Shown here: piece after piece, positions 46,489 to 53,234 of the stretch | Numbering within the stretch: the stretch's first letter is position 1 | How the letters are laid out: the number at the start of each line of letters is the position of its first letter | Origin: Burkholderia sp. WSM2232 | GTDB taxonomy: Bacteria; Pseudomonadota; Gammaproteobacteria; Burkholderiales; Burkholderiaceae | NCBI RefSeq assembly: GCF_000472545.1 | Contig: NZ_AWZV01000038.1 | Location: forward strand, 124 to 64,123 | Direction of reading: 5' to 3' | Length of the DNA stretch: 64,000 nt | Program-made: the position numbers and the translations under genes | The notes under the pieces: generated by a model | Seen by the model: only the letters and a program-made list of their open reading frames with translations | The model's database searches: none | Told to the model about the DNA's origin: nothing

Positions 46489-46503
46489 GTTCACAAAAAT
46501 TCA
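46489..46503 (+). promoter_or_regulatory. Direct-repeat site facing FAAL
   Basis: GTTCACAAAAATTCA, two TTCA half-sites 10 bases apart, identical to the copy at 50307. It points toward the FAAL-ACP gene but 391 bases before its start, so the leader would be long. Confidence 0.55.
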
Positions 46504-46894
46504 AAATCGGCATCGCTTGGTCGTGCGAGCATGGTGACGATGTTGACTTAGTGAAGGCTGCTTGAGCGAGCCTTCGCTAGCTACGAACATTGGCTGATGG
46601 CGATGATAGGGCTAGAGAAAAGGAAATGATCTCACTGTCGGAGTCATCAGCCGTTTGTTCGATTTACCATTCAGCGTCAGCACAAACGTTAGTGCGTGGA
46701 CATCGTCACGGAGAGTCTGCGCAGGGATGGTGGCAGCCGTTCGACTGTTGCGGCAGCTACATTCTGGCGATCTGACGTTCTCCAGACCGGCGTTGCGCTC
46801 AGCAACCAGTGTCCATACGAACAGGAATACTGAACATTACCCGCGCCCGTGGTGCGCGCCATGATCATGCAGATCGAGTTGAAAGGGGTGTTTC
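46504..46894. other. Long leader region before FAAL
   Basis: About 390 bases between the direct-repeat site and the FAAL start. No gene with a family resemblance was found. If transcription starts near the repeat this is an untranslated leader; a second promoter closer to the gene is equally possible. Confidence 0.35.
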
Positions 46895-49093
46895 ATGTCG
46901 CAAGATCCGCTTGTTAGTCAAGATCGCTGTTTCTCTGATCTGCTGGAGCAACGTGCAAAGGCACATCCTGGCAGGACGGCGTACATTGCCGTCGGTTCTG
47001 ACGGGGCCGAAACTGTCAGGCTTACGTACGGTGAGCTGCACCGAAAGGTCGAACTGTACTCGGCCGCGCTCACGGCGCGACGAATCGGTGGATCGCGTGC
47101 GCTGATGCTGTTCGAACCGGGCCTCGCGTTCGTGGTTGCCTTCCTCGGCTGCCTGCGCGCCGGCGTCGTGGCGATTCCTGCGAACATTGCAAAGCCTGGC
47201 CGCACCAGTTGGGACAGGCTGATTGCAATCGTGCGCGATTCCGGTGCCGCATGCATCCTGACGGAGCAGGCATCCACGTCGAAAATGAGCGGCTGGTTCT
47301 CCACCGCTCCGGATCTGTCCGCGCTTGATATTCTTTGTCTCGAAGACAGCCGTGATAAGCCAGTCGCGTCGCGCGACCGGCCGTCACAAGATACCCCTGC
47401 GTTCTTGCAATACACATCGGGGTCGACCGGCAACCCGAAGGGCACGGTCATCACGTTCGGCAACCTCGCTGCAAACGCGGCGATAACTGGCCCCGCTACC
47501 GGCATTGATTTCGATGCGCGCGTCGTGACATGGCTGCCGCCATACCACGACCTCGGACTGATCGGCAATATCTTGCAGACGCTTTGGGCAGGTGCCGAAT
47601 GCGTGCTAATGCCGCCAGTGTCGTTCGTGCAAAATCCTGCACGCTGGCTCGAAACAATCGACCGGTATCGTGCCACGGTCAGCATGGCGCCAAACTTCGC
47701 CTACGAACTCTGCGTGCGGCGTATCCCCGCCGCACGTCGGCGCGAGTTCGAGCTGTCGAGCTGGAAAGTCGCCTTCAATGCCGCGGAACCGATCCGGGCA
47801 ACGGCGATTCATCGGTTCCAGGAAGCGTATCGCGATAGCGGCTTCAAGGCGCAAAGCATGCAGACCGCCTACGGGCTCGCCGAGGCGACCCTGGTGGTGT
47901 CCGCCGGCGATCCGCAAGCCAGTCCCGTCACGTTGACGGTCGATTCACATGCGCTCGACCAAGGCAAACTACTGCTGAGTACCGATCCGAATCGAAGCCG
48001 CGAGATTGTAAGTTCTGGTTTCGTGCGGCCGCCTCAGAAAGTTCGCATCGTGAATCCAGAGAGTTTCGACTCATGCGCGGCGGACGAGATCGGCGAAATC
48101 TGGGTCAGCGGTCCATGTGTTGCGAGCGGTTACTGGGGACGCGATGAGGAAACTGAGCGGACCTTCCGCGCGCATACCGCAGACGGCGATGGACCTTACC
48201 TGCGCACGGGAGACCTTGGCATTCTCTACGACAGCCAGCTTTACGTGACTGGGCGCATCAAGGAAGTCATTATTGTCAGAGGTCGCAAGATCTACCCGCA
48301 AGACATCGAAGCGACAGTGCAGCGCGCGCATGATGCTTTGCGACCTGCAGGCGGCGCGGCGTTTGCTGTCGAGACGGGCGAGGGCGAATCCATTGTTGTC
48401 GTGCAGGAAGTGGAGCGGGCAATGCTCGCGACGGTCAACCGCCAGGAATTGGTTTCACTCATTTCGGAAGCGGTATTTCTCGAACATGACCTTGCAATCG
48501 CCGATGTCGTGCTGGTTAAGCCAGAAGTGGTGCCAAAGACATCGAGCGGCAAGATTCAGCGGGTGCTGTGCCGCGACCTTTACTCGCGCGGCGATCTGGA
48601 TCTTATCGTCCAAGGTCGTTCGAATCGCACAAACCCTCTCGCTGACAAAAATGTCCACCCCGATGTGACGCGTTCGGACTACCGAACCGAGCAGGCTGGT
48701 GCCTCTGTTCCGCGCAGCGTCTCTTCCCCGGCATCGGCTTCCCCGGCGACCCCGGCGACCCCGGCGGTCGTCGAGGAAGTCGTGCCGGTGTCAGTCCATT
48801 CGATCGCCGCGTTGTTGGAAGCGTGGCTTGTCGCGAACGAACTGAAAGTGCCGTCCGAACCCAGACAAACGTTCGCGGAGCTTGGCGTCGATTCCATAGG
48901 AGTGGTGGAACTTGCCGACTTCCTGCAAGAACGGTTGCAGGTCGAAATCGATCACACCGTCGTCTACGATTACCCCACGCCCGATATGCTTGCCGACTTT
49001 CTGTTCTCGAAGTACTTCACCCCCAGCTCGCTCCCGCATGAGCAGCTTGAACAGCAGGGCGTAGACGAGAATCAGGAGATACCTGGCTGGTAG
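46895..49093 (+). CDS. Fatty acyl-AMP ligase fused to an acyl carrier protein
   Basis: 732 residues. FAAL part (about 1-590): P-loop LQYTSGSTGNPKG, WLPPYHDLGLIG (a FAAL hallmark), TAYGLAEATLVVSAG, and the late TSSGKIQR lysine. FAALs activate free fatty acids as acyl-AMP and pass them to an ACP rather than CoA. A linker rich in Pro, Ala and Ser (about 605-630) leads to an ACP (about 645-720) with its serine in ELGVDSIGVVEL. So it loads its own carrier, presumably to feed the KS of the PKS. The ribosome binding site is AAAGGGG. Confidence 0.94.
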   Translation: MSQDPLVSQDRCFSDLLEQRAKAHPGRTAYIAVGSDGAETVRLTYGELHRKVELYSAALTARRIGGSRALMLFEPGLAFVVAFLGCLRAGVVAIPANIAKPGRTSWDRLIAIVRDSGAACILTEQASTSKMSGWFSTAPDLSALDILCLEDSRDKPVASRDRPSQDTPAFLQYTSGSTGNPKGTVITFGNLAANAAITGPATGIDFDARVVTWLPPYHDLGLIGNILQTLWAGAECVLMPPVSFVQNPARWLETIDRYRATVSMAPNFAYELCVRRIPAARRREFELSSWKVAFNAAEPIRATAIHRFQEAYRDSGFKAQSMQTAYGLAEATLVVSAGDPQASPVTLTVDSHALDQGKLLLSTDPNRSREIVSSGFVRPPQKVRIVNPESFDSCAADEIGEIWVSGPCVASGYWGRDEETERTFRAHTADGDGPYLRTGDLGILYDSQLYVTGRIKEVIIVRGRKIYPQDIEATVQRAHDALRPAGGAAFAVETGEGESIVVVQEVERAMLATVNRQELVSLISEAVFLEHDLAIADVVLVKPEVVPKTSSGKIQRVLCRDLYSRGDLDLIVQGRSNRTNPLADKNVHPDVTRSDYRTEQAGASVPRSVSSPASASPATPATPAVVEEVVPVSVHSIAALLEAWLVANELKVPSEPRQTFAELGVDSIGVVELADFLQERLQVEIDHTVVYDYPTPDMLADFLFSKYFTPSSLPHEQLEQQGVDENQEIPGW

Positions 49094-49123
49094 GATCTAC
49101 GGCATTACGCGCAGGCGAGGAGG

Positions 49124-49157
49124 ATCAGCGGTGGGGCAAATGTTGCCAGCCGCTGAT
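49124..49157. terminator. Bidirectional terminator between FAAL and SDR
   Basis: Arms ATCAGCGG (49124-49131) and CCGCTGAT (49150-49157) pair perfectly; inside them GGCAA and TTGCC pair across ATG. It lies midway between the convergent FAAL and SDR genes. Confidence 0.6.
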
Positions 49158-49235
49158 ACTTTCCTGTTCGGCCGCGTACGCACGTAAGGAAGGTGGATCG
49201 CATTCGAAGGCTCAATTTCTTTTGTCCCTTCCGCT

Positions 49236-49994
49236 CTAGGCTGCGGTCATTCCGCCGTCAATGGTAAGGGTAGTTCCAGTGATGAAAGCCGACGCATCGC
49301 TTGCGAGGAAAGTGACGGCCTCGGCCATCTCTTCAAGAGTGCCGAGCCTCCCCACGGGGAGTAAAGATGTGACGACCTTTGCAAGTTCCGGGTCGTCGAG
49401 ATACTGTGCAGTCAGATCGGTTTTGACAAATGCCGGGCATATCGCATTGACCCGGATTTTATGGCTCGCGTATTCAAGTGCCGCGGCTTTCGTGATGCCG
49501 ATAACGGCATGTTTCGATGCGTGGTATGAACAGGCGCCAAACGCCGAGCCGACGAGACCGTAGGCCGATGACATGTTGATGATCGATCCGCCGCCTGCTT
49601 TGAGTATCTCCGGAATCTCATACTTCATCGAAAGGAACGTGCCTTTAAGGTTGATCCCTATCACCTGATCCCACGCATGTTCATCGGTCTCTGCAACAGG
49701 CTTTCCAGTAATCTGGATGCCGGCGTTGTTGAACGCAATGTCGAGCTTGCCAAAAGATGCGACTGCTTCCGCTACTGCGTTAGCGCAGTCGTGCGCGCTC
49801 GTGACGTCTGTTCTTACGAAGATCGCTTCGCCATCGATGTCGTTGATCTCGCGGACCACTTGCCGCCCTTCGTCTTCACGCCGCGCCGCGATGACGACTT
49901 TGGCGCCTTCTTTTGCAAACAATAAAGCAGTTGCTTTACCGATTCCCGATGTTCCGCCAGTCACGAGTGCAACCTTCCCCTTCAGTCTTGACAC
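49236..49994 (-). CDS. SDR ketoreductase (FabG-like)
   Basis: 252 residues. TGGTSGIGKATALLF binds the cofactor, NNAG is present, and the catalytic Ser-Tyr-Lys is in NMSSAYGLVGSAF with YHASK. The AARREDEG segment after strand two fits NADPH. The C-terminus ITGTTLTIDGGMTAA is usual. The start is a GTG with AGGAG upstream. Standing inside the lipid cluster it is the best candidate for reducing the beta-keto product of the PKS, which has no KR domain. It could also belong to an unrelated pathway. Confidence 0.88.
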   Translation of the reverse strand: MSRLKGKVALVTGGTSGIGKATALLFAKEGAKVVIAARREDEGRQVVREINDIDGEAIFVRTDVTSAHDCANAVAEAVASFGKLDIAFNNAGIQITGKPVAETDEHAWDQVIGINLKGTFLSMKYEIPEILKAGGGSIINMSSAYGLVGSAFGACSYHASKHAVIGITKAAALEYASHKIRVNAICPAFVKTDLTAQYLDDPELAKVVTSLLPVGRLGTLEEMAEAVTFLASDASAFITGTTLTIDGGMTAA

Positions 49995-50146
49995 AATCCA
50001 CTCCTAACTTTGGCCTTCACTAGTATGAGTCGCACGCTGAACCTTATGTCTGGCAGCGCATCTGGCTGATGATCACCTGGCGCGACAATCAGTGAAACGA
50101 TGACGCGCAGATAGATTCTATTGACAACGATGGCCCGTGCGACACA

Positions 50147-50321
50147 GTTCACAAAAGTTCATATTCTCCTCGACGCTCCTCGCAATGCTAAGCGCGGCCG
50201 CCACTGTCTAAGCGCTAATGCGGCCACAGTACGCCACACCTAACGGATGGTGGAAACTACTCACTTCATGGGCGGTTGAGCCATCTCCGCGGCGGTGCAA
50301 AGCCCGGTTCACAAAAATTCA
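50147..50321 (+). promoter_or_regulatory. Two direct-repeat sites without a following gene
   Basis: GTTCACAAAAGTTCA at 50147-50161 and GTTCACAAAAATTCA at 50307-50321 are the two best copies of the cluster motif, 160 bases apart. Both point right, away from the SDR gene, toward DNA that now holds only an IS3 remnant. A 12-base perfect palindrome TATCCCGGGATA follows the second at 50337-50348. They may serve the SDR from its upstream side, or be left over from a lost gene. Confidence 0.5.
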
Positions 50322-50428
50322 AACATTGGCGTTTCCTATCCCGGGATAATTTATGCTCCCGCACTGGACCAGGCGGGTAAAGCTTCCGGTTGCTGTGACA
50401 AGCGCGGCACGTCCGGAGTTACGAACCC

Positions 50429-50590
50429 GTATTAGACGGCAGTGCTAACGGCCAGCAACTGAAGTGTCTGGTAGTGGTCGACGAGTACACGCGTAAGTGC
50501 CTGACGATTGAAGTTGTGGGACCGATCAGATGGAAGGGCATCCTCAAAGTCTTGTCGCAACTGGCCCGCGTTTACTGCGCGCAAGGCTGG
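50429..50590 (+). pseudogene. IS3-family transposase (orfB) remnant
   Basis: The plus strand reads VLDGSANGQQLKCLVVVDEY then TRKCLTIEVVG and ILKVLSQLARVYCAQG. The VVDEYTR(E/K)CL segment is the second-Asp region of IS3-type DDE transposases. Only about 54 residues remain, with neither the first Asp nor the Glu, and no ends were found. From 50591 to 50821 no gene is seen. Confidence 0.8.
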
Positions 50591-50821
50591 AAGAGTTGCA
50601 GGGAAGGCGAAGAGCGACGCTATGTTCCAGTCTTTTGCGCGCATCCGTGCAAGTAGAACGAGCGCTCTCGGAAGACCTGTAAGCGCAGTTGCCCCAACGT
50701 TCATTCGCAAGCATCCGATCTGTGCGTTCGCCGATTGTCCGCGAGTACCATGAGCGCCGCGAGCGTGGGTCCTTTCGCACGAGCCAATCCGTGGTAGTAC
50801 ACGGCCGGCTCGCCGGAGGGC

Positions 50822-51403
50822 TTACCGGAAGCCAGGCTGGCCGATTTGTGAGGGCTTTTGCGGAACCCGGCGCATGCGGCCCGTATTGAATCCCATGGCG
50901 CCGAGCCGGTCGAGCATCTCCTTGTAGGTGGTCTGGTCAATCTCCGGATCGCGCGCCAGCATCCACACCATGTTGCCGTCCGCCATGCAGCGGATCGTAT
51001 AGCGATAGTCGGGATCGACATAGGCGGTGACGACCACCACTTCGAACGGCCAGATCAGTCCCACTCGCCACTTCGTGTTGCCGGTGCCAGGCATCACCTT
51101 GGCGACGAATTGGCTTCCGCTGACGGGCTGATCGAAGTCGTGGCGTCGGCCGAGGTATTTGTCTTCGATTGTTCCGTCGGCACGCAGTGTCCACTCGTCG
51201 TAGTCACCCACATAATCGTGTTCGCTGAGGAACGGCGTGTTGGCGATCACGTACCAGCGCCCCATGTATCGTGCGAGGTCGAGCGGCGCGCCGGCGGTGC
51301 ACGCAGAGCCGCCCGCCTGCAGGCTGGGTGCGGGCGTTGGCGCGTAGGCGCATGCGCTGAGCAAGGTCGCGAGTGCGGCGATGTATGCCATCGATCTGCG
51401 CAT
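50822..51403 (-). CDS. Lipocalin-family lipoprotein (Blc-like)
   Basis: 193 residues. The signal peptide ends LLSACAYAP with a lipobox Cys18. The lipocalin motif is DLARYMGRWYVIANTP, and later TKWRVGLIWPFEVVVVTAYVDPDYRYTIRC is the central barrel, as in bacterial Blc. These proteins sit in the outer membrane and bind lysophospholipids or fatty acids. The start at 51403 follows AGGAAAG; the frame opens at 51463. It is a single gene next to the lipid cluster, which may be chance. Confidence 0.88.
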   Translation of the reverse strand: MRRSMAYIAALATLLSACAYAPTPAPSLQAGGSACTAGAPLDLARYMGRWYVIANTPFLSEHDYVGDYDEWTLRADGTIEDKYLGRRHDFDQPVSGSQFVAKVMPGTGNTKWRVGLIWPFEVVVVTAYVDPDYRYTIRCMADGNMVWMLARDPEIDQTTYKEMLDRLGAMGFNTGRMRRVPQKPSQIGQPGFR

Positions 51404-51662
51404 GATGCTTTCCTGATTGAAACGACTGCCCGAATAGTCCTGGCTGCGCGCAGCCCCCGCCAACTGCCGGCGCCCGTCGCGCCCGGGGCGTGCGACGCTG
51501 GCCGCAAACGCAAGTCACACAACTCCTACCGCACGACCTCAACGACTACAAGCGATTCGCGCGCCGCTGATTTAAATTCAGCAGGCGTGGTCTCAATAAT
51601 GTACTCAACAAGGCCGCTGAACAACCTTCAGTCACCGTTGCACACAGACCGAGGAGCACGCG

Positions 51663-51911
51663 ATGACCGGCACTAGCATTCCCCTTAGGGCGCTTGTCGA
51701 CAAATGGCTCGCGCCGACGCGCTCGGTCCCCGCGCGCATCACTCAGGTCGGGCGCTTCGGCAGCCACGGCGTGCGCTACGTCCGCCTCGAAGGTCTGGTA
51801 TCGACGGGCCCATTGAGCATTGTGTTCTTTCGGCATGGCAGCGGCGCATGGGACGTCTTCCCGCCGGTGCCGCCTTCGGCCGCAATGGGCACGCGGCTCT
51901 TCGCCGCCTGA
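51663..51911 (+). CDS. Small conserved-looking hypothetical protein
   Basis: 82 residues, MTGTSIPLRALVDKWLAPTR then a basic and hydrophobic middle (VRYVRLEGLVSTGPLSIVFFRHGSGAWDVFPP). A strong ribosome binding site, GAGGAGCACGCG, precedes the ATG, and codon use looks coding. No signal peptide or membrane helix. I do not recognise a named family; the pattern resembles small cytoplasmic proteins common in Burkholderia genomes. It is transcribed divergently from the lipocalin gene. Confidence 0.65.
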   Translation: MTGTSIPLRALVDKWLAPTRSVPARITQVGRFGSHGVRYVRLEGLVSTGPLSIVFFRHGSGAWDVFPPVPPSAAMGTRLFAA

Positions 51912-53234
51912 CTGGCCCTATGCTCGCATTCGCCGGACCAGCACGGTTGATGCAAGTCAAGCATGCGACGGCGCGAGCATCGCGACGGTGGCTATCGCAA
52001 TGCTGGCCGCGTGCGCGGCGAGCGCGAGCCGCATGCTATGGATTTCGCTCACCGCGCTTGATGGCCGCTGCCCGATTACACCTACCGTCGTCCCGAACCA
52101 CTCTACGAATTCGCCATTTCTGCTGCAAAGCGGGAGCGCCCTAGCGTGCGTGGTCGGCAACGCGCGGCCGCGCGATCGCCCTGGGGGATACCGCGGCCAG
52201 GGCAGCCAACCGCCCGCAAGATTCAAATGCAGCTCAACTGCGGTTTTCTTTCGCGACGCGTTGTTTAGCTCCGGTCGACTCTTTGTTTAGTCGAATTCCG
52301 ATATCGGTGCATACCGTGCACAGAAAGGGGCATGAAAATTCGCACGTGGTGGAGCAATCCATCTAATGCCGCACCTAGTGCAAGATTCAAACAATCTCAT
52401 CAAAAAAAGTTTGACGACCGATTTTGATTTGTTATTGTCCCAGTCCATTGAGCGCCTCATAACAGCCGGCGCCTGGTCGCGAGATAGATAAGATCTCCGC
52501 ACGCTTTTCCCGCTCGAGCACAATCGTGCGTCCGTCATTCGGCCGCCGTCCTCGCTCGCGCTTGAACTTCGTGCCGCGTCCAGGTCGCAGCCGATGTAGG
52601 TGACGGCTCGACGGTCCAGCGTTGCATGCACCGGGTGGCAGGCTCGTCGCAGAACCACGAAACAAGATTTGCATATATCAAACAAATTTTGACTCGGCGA
52701 TTCTGGCTTGCTATGTTTCAGCCACCCAAAGCGCCGCCCGCCGCGCCTGACAGCGCTTGCGGGGCAGCGCAACCGAACTGGCGACATGGGTGTTCGAATG
52801 CTTTCTATTGCCTGACAGAATTGACTGAACATCTGAGAGCCGAGCGCGGGTAACGACCTTCGTCGCATCCCCGACCCAGTATCATTAAGTTAGGCATCCG
52901 AAGTAGTTTTGCGGTCGAAGTGCGTGGCGCGACAAAGCCATTGTGAAGTGCAGGTCATGGCCAGGTTTTGCCATGACTGAAATGTTCCAGAAAGAAAAGT
53001 CCTTTCATTTTGTTAAGTAATTAGGATTGCTTATATGCGGTCGCTTTAATGACCGTTCTAAATCCGTTCTACGGAATGAGTAAAAGCGAATTAACGATTT
53101 TGGACATGTTTTGCACTTATGCGGGGCATGAGCGGTAAATCGTGGTGCGTCGTCGTTGTAAAAAGGCGGAGAAGTTCATAAGACTTCTCTTTGCACAACA
53201 AGTGTGGTCTTTACTGACAGGCGAGAAGGGGAAA
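51912..53234. other. Gene-poor region before the TonB-dependent receptor
   Basis: About 1.3 kb. Several open frames exist (the longest on the minus strand, 52287-52868), but none has a ribosome binding site or a family I recognise. From 52880 on the sequence becomes A+T-rich, as expected for the receptor promoter; TTGTTA and TATATG with a 16-base gap near 53013-53040 are a weak candidate. No Fur box was seen. Confidence 0.4.

Noticed and set aside
48717..48775. Possible short tandem repeat in the FAAL gene
   Set aside because: The repeated CCGGCG-type units code for the Pro/Ala linker between FAAL and ACP, common in such fusions.
52287..52868. 193-codon minus-strand frame in the gap before the receptor
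   Set aside because: Irregular composition, no ribosome binding site and no family match; part of it lies in A+T-poor DNA where open frames arise by chance.
52880..53234. Fur box before the TonB-dependent receptor
   Set aside because: No stretch close to the GATAATGATAATCATTATC pattern is present.
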